Of a stretch of DNA of 64,000 nt, positions 7,944-17,958 are shown piece by piece; the stretch's first letter is position 1; the number at the start of each line of letters is the position of its first letter. The notes beneath the pieces are model-generated. The model ran no database searches and was not told the DNA's origin. It worked only from the letters and a program-made list of their open reading frames with translations. Both the position numbers and the translations under genes were made by a program. This DNA comes from Occallatibacter riparius (GTDB lineage: Bacteria > Acidobacteriota > Terriglobia > Terriglobales > Acidobacteriaceae): assembly GCF_025264625.1 (NCBI RefSeq), contig NZ_CP093313.1, positions 2,666,001-2,730,000 on the forward strand, written 5' to 3'.

Positions 7944-10529
7944 ATGGCAGACGATCAGAATCCTCAGCTCCCTCTCGACGGTGGCACTCCCCCCGGCGGC
8001 TCCAATCACATCCCTATCAACATCGAGGAGGAGATGCGGCGGTCGTATCTCGACTACTCGATGTCGGTCATCATCGGGCGCGCGCTCCCTGACGCCCGCG
8101 ACGGACTGAAGCCCGTACATCGCCGCGTGCTTTACACGATGAGCGAGATGGGTTTGGAGCACAACAAGAAGTACACCAAGTGCGCCAAGGTTGTGGGCCA
8201 ATGCATGGGCGTTTACCACCCGCACGGCGACTCAGCTATCTATGACACGCTGGTGCGACTTGCGCAGCCTTTTTCGCTGCGCTATCCGCTGGTTGACGGT
8301 CAGGGCAACTTCGGTTCCGTGGATGGCGACCCACCCGCGGCGATGCGTTACACCGAGTGCCGCATGGAGCGCCTCGCCGGCGAACTGCTCGCCGACATCG
8401 AGATGGAGACCGTCGACTTTTCGCCGAACTACGACGAATCCACGTTCGAGCCGACAGTTCTGCCAACGCGTATTCCTAACCTGATCGTGAACGGTTCCAG
8501 TGGAATTGCCGTCGGCATGGCGACGAACATTCCGCCGCACAATCTGACCGAGATCATCAACGCCACCATCGACCTGGTGAACGATCCCAAGGCTGGCCTG
8601 GATGCAGTGCTCAAGCACGTGCAGGGCCCCGACTTCCCCACCGGCGGATTTGTTTACGGCAAGGGCGGGATTCGCAAGGCGTATGAGACCGGCCGCGGCC
8701 GCTTTATGATGCGCGCCAAGGTGGCTACGGAGAACCTGACCAAGGAAAAGCAGGCGATCATCGTCACCGAAATTCCTTACCAGGTCAACAAGTCTCGTCT
8801 CATTGAGCGCATTGCCGAGCTTGCAAACGAGAAGATCATTGACGACATCTCCGATGTGCGCGACGAGTCAGACCGCGACGGCATGCGGATTGTGATCGAG
8901 CTCAAGCGCGGATCGCAGCCTGAGATTGTGCTGAACCAGCTCTACAAGCACACGCAGATGCAGGAAAGCTTCTCGATGATTTTCCTGGCCGTGTTGCACG
9001 GCCAGCCGCGCGAGCTTGGCCTCGACCAGGCAATTCGCGCCTTCATCGATCACCGCGTTGAGGTTGTCCAGCGCCGCACCGTCTACCTGCTACGCAAGGC
9101 GCGCGAACGCGAGCATATTCTAGAGGGCTACAAGATCGCTCTCGACAATCTGGACACGGTGATTCGCATCATTCGGGGATCGAGCTCTCGTGCCGAAGCC
9201 CGGGAGAATCTGTATGCGTGGGGCAAGGGCAAGGACATCGTCATCAACCTCGACCGCGAGTTGCAGCCGCATGAAGAGCGCGGCCTCTCGCTGCGGCAGG
9301 TAGATGCGATTCTCGAACTGCAGCTCTATCGGCTGACGCAGCTTTCCGTCGATGAAATTTTGAACGAGTTGAAGGAGATCCGCGCGAAGATCGCGGAGTA
9401 CGAATCGATCCTGGCGAGCGAGAAGAAGCTGCGCAAGGTGATCGTGAAGGAACTCGAGCAGGTGCGCGACAAGTACGGCGACGAGCGCCGCACGCAGATT
9501 GTCGACGAGTCCGCCGAGCTTCAGCTTGAGGACCTCATCGCCGACGAACAGGTTGCGGTCACGGTGAGCCACCAGGGGTATCTCAAGCGCACACCCATCA
9601 GCGTCTATCGCCAGCAGCGTCGCGGCGGAACGGGCCGCATGGGCATGAAGACCCGTGAGGAGGACTTCGTTGCCCAACTCATCATCGACTCCACGCACGC
9701 GTATTTGCTGTGCTTCACGAACTCCGGGCGGGTCTACTGGCTCAAGGTTTATGAGATTCCCGACGTGGGCGCAGCGGGCAAGGGCAAGAGCATGCAGAGC
9801 TTGCTCAACCTGCAGCCCGGCGAAAACGTCCGCGCCATCCTGCCAGTCCGCGACCTTGAAGAGGAAGGCAAGTTCGTCTTCTTCGCGACGCGGAACGGCA
9901 CGGTAAAGAAGACTCCGCTCAAGGATTTTTCCAACGTGATGGCGAAGGGCATCATCGCGATTGGGATCGACAAGGAAGACGAACTGGTGGCCGCACGCAT
10001 TACCGACGGCTCGCAGATTGTCTTCCTCGCCACGCGCCTTGGCATGGGCATTCGCTTCGATGAGTGCGATGTGCGCTCCATGGGCCGTCCGGCTTACGGT
10101 GTGCGCGGCGTTGACCTCGCCAAGAACGATTACGTGGTGGGCGTGGCTATCACGCCCAAGGAGCACGAGCCCGGCGCTTATCGCATTCTTGTCGTCAGCG
10201 AAAACGGCTTCGGCAAGCGCACGGACGTGGAGGAATATCGCCTGCAATCGCGCGGCGGCAAGGGCGTGAAGAACATGGCGGTGACGGATCGGATCGGCAA
10301 GGTAACGACGATTCAGCTTGTCGACGATTCGAGCGAACTGATGGTGATCAGCCAGTTCGGAAAGATCATCCGCGTCGATACGAAGACGATTCGCAACGCC
10401 GGCCGCGCTACTCAGGGCGTCCGCCTGCTTAACCTCGATACGGATGACAAGATCGCTGCAGCAGTGGTCATTCCGCCGGAGGAAGCCGCCAAGGATAACG
10501 GCGACGAGCAGGGTACGTTGATTCAGTAA
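7944..10529 (+). CDS. gyrA: DNA gyrase subunit A
   Basis: GyrA is the breakage-reunion subunit of gyrase, which introduces negative supercoils with GyrB. The 861-residue product shows [20 protein letters not shown] at the start of the winged-helix domain, the catalytic tyrosine in [10 protein letters not shown], and the quinolone region [17 protein letters not shown] with Ser and Asp at the positions usually linked to susceptibility. The C-terminal beta-pinwheel begins around residue 530 and contains the GyrA box QRRGGTG. The ATG at 7944 is preferred because the next upstream one adds a short proline-rich run. gyrB is not in the window. A strong terminator follows. Confidence 0.98.
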   Translation: MADDQNPQLPLDGGTPPGGSNHIPINIEEEMRRSYLDYSMSVIIGRALPDARDGLKPVHRRVLYTMSEMGLEHNKKYTKCAKVVGQCMGVYHPHGDSAIYDTLVRLAQPFSLRYPLVDGQGNFGSVDGDPPAAMRYTECRMERLAGELLADIEMETVDFSPNYDESTFEPTVLPTRIPNLIVNGSSGIAVGMATNIPPHNLTEIINATIDLVNDPKAGLDAVLKHVQGPDFPTGGFVYGKGGIRKAYETGRGRFMMRAKVATENLTKEKQAIIVTEIPYQVNKSRLIERIAELANEKIIDDISDVRDESDRDGMRIVIELKRGSQPEIVLNQLYKHTQMQESFSMIFLAVLHGQPRELGLDQAIRAFIDHRVEVVQRRTVYLLRKAREREHILEGYKIALDNLDTVIRIIRGSSSRAEARENLYAWGKGKDIVINLDRELQPHEERGLSLRQVDAILELQLYRLTQLSVDEILNELKEIRAKIAEYESILASEKKLRKVIVKELEQVRDKYGDERRTQIVDESAELQLEDLIADEQVAVTVSHQGYLKRTPISVYRQQRRGGTGRMGMKTREEDFVAQLIIDSTHAYLLCFTNSGRVYWLKVYEIPDVGAAGKGKSMQSLLNLQPGENVRAILPVRDLEEEGKFVFFATRNGTVKKTPLKDFSNVMAKGIIAIGIDKEDELVAARITDGSQIVFLATRLGMGIRFDECDVRSMGRPAYGVRGVDLAKNDYVVGVAITPKEHEPGAYRILVVSENGFGKRTDVEEYRLQSRGGKGVKNMAVTDRIGKVTTIQLVDDSSELMVISQFGKIIRVDTKTIRNAGRATQGVRLLNLDTDDKIAAAVVIPPEEAAKDNGDEQGTLIQ

Positions 10530-10544
10530 CGCTAAACGCTAAGT

Positions 10545-10580
10545 CCCAAGTCTCGATGGCCGAGACTTGGGCTTTCGTTC
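10545..10580 (+). terminator. Rho-independent terminator of gyrA
   Basis: Perfect 11-bp stem, CCCAAGTCTCG (10545-10555) with CGAGACTTGGG (10561-10571), a five-base loop, then CTTTCGTTC and a T-rich run. It starts 16 bases after the gyrA stop. An ATG at 10567 sits inside the 3' arm, which argues against it as start of the next gene. Confidence 0.88.
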
Positions 10581-10611
10581 TTATTTGCGCGTGACTCGAC
10601 CTCACCGGACA

Positions 10612-11799
10612 ATGACCATTCAATCTGACCAAGCCAGTAAAGCCCAGAAATCCGGGAGCGCCTACTACCGCCCGGAACTTGATGCCCTCCGCTTCTTCGC
10701 CTTCCTCTGCGTGTTCAGCTTTCATCGCATGGACTATGTGCCCACCGATCCGGTGCGCGATCGCTGGCTTTATCTGATCGGAAATGTGGGTCCGTTCGGT
10801 GTTCCCGTATTCTTCCTGCTCAGCGCTTTCCTCATCACGGAGCTGTTGTTGCGCGAGCGAGATAAGACGGGGCGCGTTCACATCAAGGCGTTTTATCTAC
10901 GGCGCATCCTGCGCATCTGGCCGCTTTATTTCGTCGCGTTTTTCGGACTGGCGCTGCTGAATCACTTCGTGCCGGGCCTCGGCACCTCCGATCCGCTCGC
11001 CTGTGTGGCCTTCACGTTCTTCGCGGGGAACTGGTACATCCTTCATCACGGCTGGATCGCGGGTGCCGTTGATCCGCTATGGAGCATCTCTGTCGAAGAG
11101 CAGTTCTACATCGCCATCCCGCTCATTGCCGCGCGTGCCGGCCGCCGGATGCTTGGCCTCGTTTCTGCCCTGCTGCTCGCCGTTGCGTATGTGACGATAC
11201 TGCTGTACGCGTTGCACCCTACGACTGGAGATAACGGCGAGTGGACCAATAGCTTTCTTCAATTCCAGTTCTTCGCGGCCGGGACTCTCATTGCGCTGAT
11301 ACTGCGCGGCAGGCTTGTATGCGTTCCGGTCTGGATGCGCTTCGCGGGCTTCGTGCTCGGCTTCACCTTTTGGTTCACGGCGCTGATGCGCTTTCAGGTC
11401 AAGAGCTGGGAGCCGCATCCGACGCCCATGGGTGCGCTTGCCGGATGGCTCCTGGTCCTCGCCGGATCCCTTCTTTTCTTCCTTTCTGCGCTCGGCACTC
11501 CAGCGCGTTTAGTGCCGCGCTGGCTGGCATATCTAGGCAGGATTTCGTACGGCTTGTATCTCGTGCACTCGCTCGTCTTCTTCCTGACGTTTAACAAGGC
11601 GGTGCCGTACCTGCGCCGGAGCTTTCCTGGCGTCGCGATGCCCGAATCAGTTCGCAACCTGGTGTGGACGGTGGTTGTGCTTGCTGTCAGCATCGGACTG
11701 GCCTCTCTGTCCTTCCACTACTTTGAAAGGCCGTTTCTCCGCCTGAAGAGCCGGTTTACGTTCGTCCGATCGCGCGAGGACGTTGCACCTTCGGTCTGA
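10612..11799 (+). CDS. Acyltransferase 3 family membrane protein
   Basis: A 395-residue integral membrane O-acyltransferase of the acyltransferase_3 (OafA/NodX-like) family, which transfers acyl groups to sugars of surface polysaccharides or lipids. Visible features are the family opening YRPELDALRFFAFLCVFSFH, with the conserved Arg and catalytic-type His, the conserved second motif FYLRRILRIWPLYF, and SISVEEQFYIAIPL with the invariant Glu. About ten hydrophobic helices follow. The start was placed at 10612 because the upstream candidate overlaps the gyrA terminator. The acceptor substrate cannot be read from sequence. Confidence 0.9.
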   Translation: MTIQSDQASKAQKSGSAYYRPELDALRFFAFLCVFSFHRMDYVPTDPVRDRWLYLIGNVGPFGVPVFFLLSAFLITELLLRERDKTGRVHIKAFYLRRILRIWPLYFVAFFGLALLNHFVPGLGTSDPLACVAFTFFAGNWYILHHGWIAGAVDPLWSISVEEQFYIAIPLIAARAGRRMLGLVSALLLAVAYVTILLYALHPTTGDNGEWTNSFLQFQFFAAGTLIALILRGRLVCVPVWMRFAGFVLGFTFWFTALMRFQVKSWEPHPTPMGALAGWLLVLAGSLLFFLSALGTPARLVPRWLAYLGRISYGLYLVHSLVFFLTFNKAVPYLRRSFPGVAMPESVRNLVWTVVVLAVSIGLASLSFHYFERPFLRLKSRFTFVRSREDVAPSV

Positions 11800-11924
11800 G
11801 CGGGATTAATTACGCTGCGTGGGTGCCTCCCGTTTTGAAGCGGTTCCGCTTTTGGACCGGCGATCTGCCGAAAGGAGTGCATGGGCTTTGCTAGGTGGAT
11901 CACGCCGGGCGTAGTTTTGGATGT

Positions 11925-12686
11925 ATGGCGATTATGAGCGTGGACCTGGCATTTCGCCGCTGGACTGACCTGGGGCTGGTGGTGCTCGAGGGCGCGGACG
12001 ACACCGCGCCAGTTCAATGCGAGATTCTGAGCTGGGACGACGGTGGCAACGGCCCCGGGCCCGTGCAGGCCGATATTCTGGCCGGACGGCTGAATCACTT
12101 CTGTAACGTGCATGGTATTCGGGTGCTCATGCTCGATGGTCCGCAGGCGTGGAAGTCGAGGAGCAACGGCCACACCCACGCACGCACCAGTGAGCGGCTG
12201 CTGAATACCGCGGCGAAGACGGGACTGCCGGGCGTGGTGAAGCCGATCACCTATCGCGGCTTCGCCGAGTTCTGCGTGGATGTGTACGACGCACTGTGCC
12301 GTCGCGGATGGCGACGGCTCGATACGACTGCCGGCCCAGATGCCGGGCAGGAGCGGGTGCTGGTCGAGAGCTATCCGTACGCTGCATGGAAGGCGTTAGG
12401 GCTGAAGCCGCTCGCCTCAAAGCGCCGTGCGCGGGTGAGTGATTTGGCCGAGGCGTTCGCGGTGCTCAATGCGCTGGTTCCGCTGAAAGTGAACAGGCCG
12501 CCGAATCACGATCAGTTGCAGGCCATAGTCGGAGGGCTGCCGGGTCTGGCGCTCGAGGCACGAAATTACGACGGTGCGCGCATCGTGGGCACGCCGCCGC
12601 GCCGCGAAGACGGCCAATGGCGTGAAGGATTTATCGTGCTGCCGGTGAGGCCCTCACGTGATCAAGTGATCAGGTGGTCAAGTTGA
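11925..12686 (+). CDS. DUF429-like (predicted RNase H-like fold) protein
   Basis: A 253-residue soluble protein. It starts with MAIMSVDLAFRRWTDLGLVV, an acidic SVD strand as in RNase H-like folds, and has LMLDGPQAWKSRSNG in which the DGP corresponds to the second acidic position of DUF429 proteins. VLVESYPYAAWKAL is the E-x-YP motif of that family. Its function is unknown. The last codons (RDQVIRWSS) run through an 8-bp-period tandem repeat (12659-12682), so the C-terminal tail may be a by-product of repeat growth. ATG at 11934 is an alternative start. Confidence 0.65.
   Translation: MAIMSVDLAFRRWTDLGLVVLEGADDTAPVQCEILSWDDGGNGPGPVQADILAGRLNHFCNVHGIRVLMLDGPQAWKSRSNGHTHARTSERLLNTAAKTGLPGVVKPITYRGFAEFCVDVYDALCRRGWRRLDTTAGPDAGQERVLVESYPYAAWKALGLKPLASKRRARVSDLAEAFAVLNALVPLKVNRPPNHDQLQAIVGGLPGLALEARNYDGARIVGTPPRREDGQWREGFIVLPVRPSRDQVIRWSS
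12659..12682 (+). repeat. 8-bp tandem repeat at gene end
   Basis: Three units TGATCAAG, TGATCAGG, TGGTCAAG overlap the final codons of the DUF429-like gene. The core CAAGTGATCA (12664-12673) recurs in inverted form at 12707-12716 and 12731-12740, the last within the end of the convergent S9 peptidase gene, so the junction can fold as a hairpin. Confidence 0.7.
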
Positions 12687-12733
12687 CGCCTGGGACCGTT
12701 TCCGGGCGATCACTTGAAAACCAGACCGTTTGA

Positions 12734-14908
12734 TCACTTGTCTTCGCTTACTCCGAAAGCTTTGTTGAGGAACTCGATCACGCGCTGCCTTGCGTCGTAG
12801 CCGTGCCACGGCTCGGGAACGGGGCGGCCGAACATGGCGCCGGCGAGTGGGCCGTGGTTGTCGCGCGGGTAGGTGACCAGCTCAACCGGTACTCCTTCCT
12901 GACGCAGAGCGCGGTACATTTCCTGCGCCTGGCCGAGGGGATCGGTAGTGTCGGCTTCGCCCTGCAGGATGAGGAATGGCGTCTTTGCGCGAGCGGCGCC
13001 GGAGAGCGGGCTCTGCTTCCACGCGTCTTGCATGTGCTCCCAGGGTTTGCCGAAGTACCAGCGGTCGTACCAGGAACCGCCCTCGGTGCCGTACTCGCTG
13101 AACTGGTCGATTACCGGTGCGCCGGAGATGATGGCCTTGAAGCGGTCGGTCTTGCCTTCGACGAATCCGGCCATTTCGCCGCCGTAGCTGTAGCCCATCA
13201 GGGCCATCTTCGATGCGTCGAGCGGATAGTGCGCGAGAGAGTAATCTACGCCTGCCATGATGTCCTGGTAGTCGCCTCCGCCTAGGTCGTTCTTGTTTGC
13301 GGCGGCGAACTTGACGCCATAGTTCGATGAGCCGCGCGGGTTGGGCCGCAGTACAGCCCAGCCGTGGCCGACGAGGAAATCGGCGAAGGGATCGTGGCGG
13401 TTCTCGAAGGCTCCGAAGGGGCCGCCGTGAACGTCTACGATGAGCGGGACCTTGCCGGATTTGGCTTGCGCGGGCATGTATAGCAGGCCTTCGATGGTGA
13501 ACTCGCCGCTCTGCCACTTAACCAGTTCGGGTTCGACAGAGCGCAGATCGGCGGGTGCGAGTTCGGGGATCGGGAGCGCGGTGCAGGCGTCTCCGAGCTT
13601 GGCGGCGGTGCAGAGCTTTTCAGGCTGGCCGCCGGACTCAGCGAGCCACACCCAGCCAGTCTGCTTCCGATTGGTGTTGAGTCCGGTGATGACGGGAGCG
13701 CCGAGGTCGATGGGCTGCGGAGGCTTGCTGCCGTCGAGCGTGAGCCGGACGGGTGTGGTGCGTACTCCGATGCCGGCTTGCGCGATGAGTGTGCCGTCCG
13801 GCGTTACGTAGAGTGCCTGGCCGTTAAGCTGGCCGACGAATCCGGCTGAGAGGCGAATGACTTGTTCGCCGGAGGATCGCTTCGGTAGGGCAAAGAGCTC
13901 GTCGTAGCCGGGAGGTGCGTCTTCAGGTGTTGCCGCGGCGAAGACGATGGTGTTGGCGTCAGGTGTGAAGTCGGCGCGGCCGATTGTGGGCGGAATGGCG
14001 CTGAGCTTCTGCGGCTTGTCGGGGGTGGCGGCGTCGAGCAGGAACGCCTCGCCGGCGGGCCCGAGGTCAGAGAGATCATTGGGCGGCTCGGTGGTGACGA
14101 GCAGGCGGTTGTCGACGGGCGACCATGTTGCGCTGCGCACGTCGGGAGCAACAGATGTTACTTTGAGTTCGCCATCGATCTGGCCGTTGGCCTTCAGCGC
14201 GGCAAGATAGAGGCGCGTGCCGTGCTCATCGTGGTTGACCCACGTGGCGTCGGCCTTGGCGTCCTTCTGCTTCTTCTCGCCCGGGGTTTCGGGATCGCGC
14301 GCCCATACCGCCAGCATCTTGCCGTCGCTTGAAGTGGCGTAGCCGTTGATGTCGATGGCCAGCGGTTCGTCCTTCTTCGATTCGGGCTTCTCTTCTGGCT
14401 TCTTGTCGTCGGCCTTCTTGTCTTTTTTCTCGGCGCCGGGGGGCGGAATGGCGTTCTTCGCCTTCGACTCGTCGACTACGGGCATTACCTTCAGGTCGTA
14501 GGGCATGGCCTCGCCGCCGCGCAGATCGAGGCGGAAGAGCTGGGTGTGGTCGTTGCGATGCGCGAGGAAGAAGATGGCGGAGCCGTCGGGCGCCCACTGC
14601 GGTGCGCGTTCGCCGCGCTTGTCGGCCGGCGGGGAGACGGTGAGCTGGCGCAGCGAGTCCTTGTCTCCGCTGGCGGCGACAATCCAGATGTGGGACTTGG
14701 CGCCGTCGGCTGTGGTGTCGGTCACGACGAAGAGAATCTGCTTGCCGTCGGGCGAGAGCTGCGGGCCGCCGATGCCCTTGAGGTGGCGCAGGTCTTCGCT
14801 GGTGGGGAAGTGCGGCTCGGCGGACTTGTCGGCAGCGCGAGCGAGAGGAACAACGGTCAACACGGCACACAAGGAGAGCGATGCGGGGAAGAACCGGCTG
14901 AAGAGCAT
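12734..14908 (-). CDS. S9 family prolyl oligopeptidase-type peptidase
   Basis: A 724-residue exported serine peptidase of the dipeptidyl/acylaminoacyl peptidase type. The signal peptide is MLFSRFFPASLSLCAVLTVV with cleavage near ARAADKS. Residues ~35-440 form WD40-like beta-propeller repeats (LSPDGKQILFVVTD and similar), with a lysine-rich low-complexity insertion around residue 155-185 (EKKDKKADDKKPEEK). The C-terminal alpha/beta-hydrolase domain has the nucleophile motif GYSYGGEM, the aspartate in QGEADTTDPLGQ and the histidine in YPRDNHGPL, so the triad is complete. It probably degrades short peptides outside the cytoplasm. Convergent with the DUF429-like gene. Confidence 0.95.
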   Translation of the reverse strand: MLFSRFFPASLSLCAVLTVVPLARAADKSAEPHFPTSEDLRHLKGIGGPQLSPDGKQILFVVTDTTADGAKSHIWIVAASGDKDSLRQLTVSPPADKRGERAPQWAPDGSAIFFLAHRNDHTQLFRLDLRGGEAMPYDLKVMPVVDESKAKNAIPPPGAEKKDKKADDKKPEEKPESKKDEPLAIDINGYATSSDGKMLAVWARDPETPGEKKQKDAKADATWVNHDEHGTRLYLAALKANGQIDGELKVTSVAPDVRSATWSPVDNRLLVTTEPPNDLSDLGPAGEAFLLDAATPDKPQKLSAIPPTIGRADFTPDANTIVFAAATPEDAPPGYDELFALPKRSSGEQVIRLSAGFVGQLNGQALYVTPDGTLIAQAGIGVRTTPVRLTLDGSKPPQPIDLGAPVITGLNTNRKQTGWVWLAESGGQPEKLCTAAKLGDACTALPIPELAPADLRSVEPELVKWQSGEFTIEGLLYMPAQAKSGKVPLIVDVHGGPFGAFENRHDPFADFLVGHGWAVLRPNPRGSSNYGVKFAAANKNDLGGGDYQDIMAGVDYSLAHYPLDASKMALMGYSYGGEMAGFVEGKTDRFKAIISGAPVIDQFSEYGTEGGSWYDRWYFGKPWEHMQDAWKQSPLSGAARAKTPFLILQGEADTTDPLGQAQEMYRALRQEGVPVELVTYPRDNHGPLAGAMFGRPVPEPWHGYDARQRVIEFLNKAFGVSEDK

Positions 14909-14994
14909 GGTGCAAGGATAAATCGCTGAAGCGTAACGCCGGCATCAGGAATATGGAAGAGCGCTGTCCTAGAAGCCGGCGAAGGCAGTTTACG

Positions 14995-15972
14995 TCATTG
15001 TGCGGGAGTCCACGTGCCTGCGGCTGCATTGAGGGACCAGCGATCGCGCCAGGTCATGGAGACTGAGGTGCCGGAGATTGTGAGCGGCAGCCATATGTAG
15101 GTTGAGGAGGCCAGGTCTTTCGGCATCCAGCGGTCGCCCATGTAGATGTAGGTGATGCCGCCTTTGCCTTGGACCGGAAGCACGAAGGTCGTCTGCGAGT
15201 TGAACGTGTGCGAGCCGGCGGGGGCGAAATTGGAAAGAGCCGACCACGGGCCGGCCGGAGACGGAGCGGTCGCGTACTGGTTGTCGTTCGTGTTCCAGCC
15301 AGTAAGGTGGGAGCTGAACAGGAAGTATTTGCCCTGCACCTTGATCATGGCCGGCGCTTCCATGTCGGGCAGCACGGCTACGGCCTTGGTTACGGAGAGA
15401 TAGTCGCTGGAGAGTGCATCGATGCGCAGGCCGTTTACGCGGTCTTCGGTGAGCAGGTAGGCTGAGCCGTCGGAGTCCTGAAAGACGCCGATGTCGCGGC
15501 TTTGGAAACCGAGCGGGCGGAAGCTGCCGCGATAGGTGTAGTCGCCGCATACGGTCGGGCTGGTGGCGACGCCGACCTTGGCTTCGGCATATTTCGGGTC
15601 GTCGATGTGCATGTACATCACGTAGGTCTTGGTGCGTGCGTTGTAGATGATTTTGGGGCGCTCGACGACGCGATTGGGACCGAGGTCTCCGGAGGCCTGG
15701 AGCTTGAGCGTGTCGTTCACGAAGGTCCAATGGACCAGGTCTGTCGAGCTATAGCAGGAGTTGGCGTAGAACGAGCTGCCGTGGGTCTTGTTCTCGCCGA
15801 TCCAGTACCAGGTTTTGCCGACCTGGATGATTCCGCCGCCGTGGGCTTGCAGTGAGGCATTGCCGGCCATCCATGGCTTTCCGGGCTGGATGAGCTTATC
15901 CGGCTGGCTGACGGCGGACTGAATGGCGAGGCACGCAAGGAGTGCGAGGCACAAGCGGCACAAGGTTCGCAT
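14995..15972 (-). CDS. Glycoside hydrolase family 43-like exported enzyme
   Basis: A 325-residue five-bladed propeller protein. The signal peptide MRTLCRLCLALLACLAIQSA is cleaved near AVSQ; an in-frame ATG four codons upstream is an alternative start. AHGGGIIQVGKTWYWIGENK and FVNDTLKL-type blade strands match the GH43 subfamily related to galactan 1,3-beta-galactosidases (the opening H-x-GG-I motif), and DMEAPAMIKVQGKYFLFSSH contains the conserved acidic Glu of the family. It is shorter than the enzyme at 3855 because the extra beta-sandwich is lacking. Substrate specificity (galactan, arabinan or xylan) cannot be settled here. Confidence 0.85.
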   Translation of the reverse strand: MRTLCRLCLALLACLAIQSAVSQPDKLIQPGKPWMAGNASLQAHGGGIIQVGKTWYWIGENKTHGSSFYANSCYSSTDLVHWTFVNDTLKLQASGDLGPNRVVERPKIIYNARTKTYVMYMHIDDPKYAEAKVGVATSPTVCGDYTYRGSFRPLGFQSRDIGVFQDSDGSAYLLTEDRVNGLRIDALSSDYLSVTKAVAVLPDMEAPAMIKVQGKYFLFSSHLTGWNTNDNQYATAPSPAGPWSALSNFAPAGSHTFNSQTTFVLPVQGKGGITYIYMGDRWMPKDLASSTYIWLPLTISGTSVSMTWRDRWSLNAAAGTWTPAQ

Positions 15973-15984
15973 GGCATCCAGCAT

Positions 15985-16555
15985 ATCCGGCGCGGAGGTG
16001 ATTTGCTGGATTATCAGAGCGTGGGAGTGTTTACTGCTATGTAACTTTTGCGATTCAGGCATCAAATTCGGCCTATGAGATTTTGTATTTTGTTAAGTTG
16101 TTTGTATTTATGTTGTTATCGGAAAACTGAGACCGAAAAGCGAAGATTAGGAGAAGTAAAAACAGGGGGAGGGGTAGCTAATTTTCTAGTAAACTTCCGC
16201 TTGAATTGCGAAAGGCTGCGCTCGTCGGATCAAGGACAAACAGAGCACGGCCTTTGTGAAGAATAGCGCGATCAAAGGGGCCGAGGTCGGTGACGGCTGT
16301 CACGTGTCTTTCAGTGGTGGTTGGTGCGGATAATGGGGATCCGCGGCGGGTCGGCTGAAAACGAGCAGAAAGGTCAGGTCTCCTGATCCGAAACTTCCGA
16401 GTCGGGGGTCACTCGCCCCCAGTTCGGCCGTCGTTCCCAACTGCCTTATCCAAAGGTTCGCTTAAACGATGTCTGCCGTCGATGTACAAACGAGTTGCGA
16501 CTTGCTCTGTGGCCCGCTATACTCCCGAAAAAATCCAATTCCCCAAGGAGGAGTA
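15985..16555. other. Gene-poor spacer with an AT-rich patch
   Basis: The 570-base gap between the GH43 and the membrane-protein gene contains a strikingly AT-rich stretch at about 16070-16200 in an otherwise GC-rich sequence. It probably carries regulatory sites for the leftward GH43 gene, but no convincing promoter pair was identified. A 60-70 codon frame here has no ribosome binding site and no recognisable family. Confidence 0.4.
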
Positions 16556-17032
16556 ATGGGCAAGATCAATTACGGGCGGGTGATCCTTGGCGGTGTTGTT
16601 GGGGGAATCATAGCGTTTGTTCTCGACAGTCTTGTCAATGTGATTTGGCTAGGTCAGCAATGGCTCGATACCATGAAATCGCTCAACCGGCCGAATGGCA
16701 ATCCCGGACCTTTCTTCCTCTGCCTCTTCCTTGCCGAGTGCGTTGGCGCTATCTTGACGATCTGGGTATATGCCGCCGTTCGCCCGCGCTTCGGTGCAGG
16801 TCTTCGGACTTCGGTCTATGCCGGTCTCGTCGCATGGGTCTTTGGGATTCTCCTGCCGCACGTGGTGCAGGTGGCACAAGGCCTGTACCCTCTGCGACTT
16901 ATGATCTGCGACACTGGTGCTGACCTGCTCATCGCCGTCTTCGCTGCCATCATCGGATGCGCGCTCTACAAGGAAGCTGAATCCAATATCGCGGACCCGG
17001 CAACCGTCGAAGCCCGTCACACCACAGTCTGA
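16556..17032 (+). CDS. Small four-helix membrane protein of unknown function
   Basis: A 158-residue protein with about four hydrophobic segments (residues ~8-28, 50-72, 85-105, 115-138). The start is decided by a near-perfect ribosome binding site AAGGAGGAG immediately upstream of the ATG (MGKINYGRVILGGVVGG). The topology resembles the 138-residue protein at 38097, though no clear sequence identity was seen. No catalytic motif is apparent. Confidence 0.75.
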   Translation: MGKINYGRVILGGVVGGIIAFVLDSLVNVIWLGQQWLDTMKSLNRPNGNPGPFFLCLFLAECVGAILTIWVYAAVRPRFGAGLRTSVYAGLVAWVFGILLPHVVQVAQGLYPLRLMICDTGADLLIAVFAAIIGCALYKEAESNIADPATVEARHTTV

Positions 17033-17165
17033 TGTGGAATCTGTTGGCCGACTGTACTTGTCTCCAGATCCTTTCCCTTCGCTTTGCTCGAGCGTCAGGA
17101 TGGCAGTGCCTTGGGAAGTGGTTTGCGCCGGACTTCGGTAAGTTCTTCACGTAGGTGAAATGACG

Positions 17166-17188
17166 GAAGCCGCCCGTAGGGCGGCTTC
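17166..17188 (-). terminator. Hairpin downstream of infC
   Basis: Perfect 10-bp stem GAAGCCGCCC / GGGCGGCTTC with a 3-base loop, 22 bases past the infC stop. In the infC direction it is followed by CGTCATTT, only a modest T-run. Confidence 0.6.
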
Positions 17189-17210
17189 GTGCATACAGAT
17201 CGAAGACTTG

Positions 17211-17813
17211 TTATTGCGCGGCGGGGGCAGTCTGCTGCTGCGGAGGCGCGGGCGGCTTGGGCTTGGGTGGCTGCTGTTCCTGCTTCTTGCTGGGAGCCAC
17301 GATGGCGTGCAGGATGGTGCCTTCCATGCGCGGCATGAATTCGACCACGCCGGCTTCGCCGATGTCCTGGATGAGGCGGTTGATGATGGCGTAGCCGAGC
17401 TCGCGGTGCGCCATCTGGCGGCCACGGAAGCGAAGGCTGGCCTTCACCTTGTCGCCCTCGTGCAGGAAGCGAACAGCCTGGTTCTTCTTGGTCTGGTAGT
17501 CGTGCTCATCCACCGTGACCGAGAACTTCACTTCCTTAATGGTGATGACCTTCTGCTTTTTGCGGGCGGCGCGCTCGCTCTTTTCCTTCTCGTAGAGGAA
17601 GCGGCCATAGTCCTGGATGCGGCAGACGGGGGGCACTGCGTTGGGGGAGACTTCCACCAGGTCCAGGCCGCGCTCACGGGCAATTTTCAGCGCCTCAAAG
17701 GGAGCCAGGATGCCGAGCTGTTCGCCGTTTTCGTCGATTACGCGGACTTCGCGCGCGCGGATACGGTCATTGATGCGAATAAAGGACTTGGCTGCTCGTT
17801 TGTCGAAAGCGAT
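17211..17813 (-). CDS. infC: Translation initiation factor IF-3 (AUC start codon)
   Basis: IF-3 binds the 30S subunit, prevents premature 50S joining and checks the start codon. Reading only ATG/GTG/TTG starts truncates this gene to 148 residues beginning at a GTG (17657), inside the N-terminal domain. The frame continues upstream through SFIRINDRIRAREVRVIDE and LGILAPFEALKIARERGLDL, the conserved N-domain, to an AUC codon at 17811-17813 preceded by GGAGGAGTACC, a strong ribosome binding site. The resulting 200-residue protein has the normal two-domain length, plus a Pro/Gln/Lys-rich tail of about 30 residues. Rare AUU/AUC starts in infC mediate autoregulation in known bacteria; that is inferred here. 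No rpmI-rplT follows. Confidence 0.95.
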   Translation of the reverse strand: MAFDKRAAKSFIRINDRIRAREVRVIDENGEQLGILAPFEALKIARERGLDLVEVSPNAVPPVCRIQDYGRFLYEKEKSERAARKKQKVITIKEVKFSVTVDEHDYQTKKNQAVRFLHEGDKVKASLRFRGRQMAHRELGYAIINRLIQDIGEAGVVEFMPRMEGTILHAIVAPSKKQEQQPPKPKPPAPPQQQTAPAAQ

Positions 17814-17958
17814 GGTACTCCTCCAAAGGGTCCGCGCGGCGGGTGTGACCTGGATGGTCCGAATAGCCGCTGTCTTACGGGACGCACCCTGAGTATAGCA
17901 TTGGTTTGCTTGCGGTTGCGCCCCGGCAATCCCGGGGCGCAGGCAGGAAAAGGAGAAC

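Noticed and set aside
9120..10247. 375-codon minus-strand frame opposite gyrA
   Set aside because: Pure shadow of gyrA; no ribosome binding site and no recognisable domain.
16048..16266. 72-codon plus-strand frame in the AT-rich spacer
   Set aside because: No ribosome binding site; short, composition follows local AT bias.
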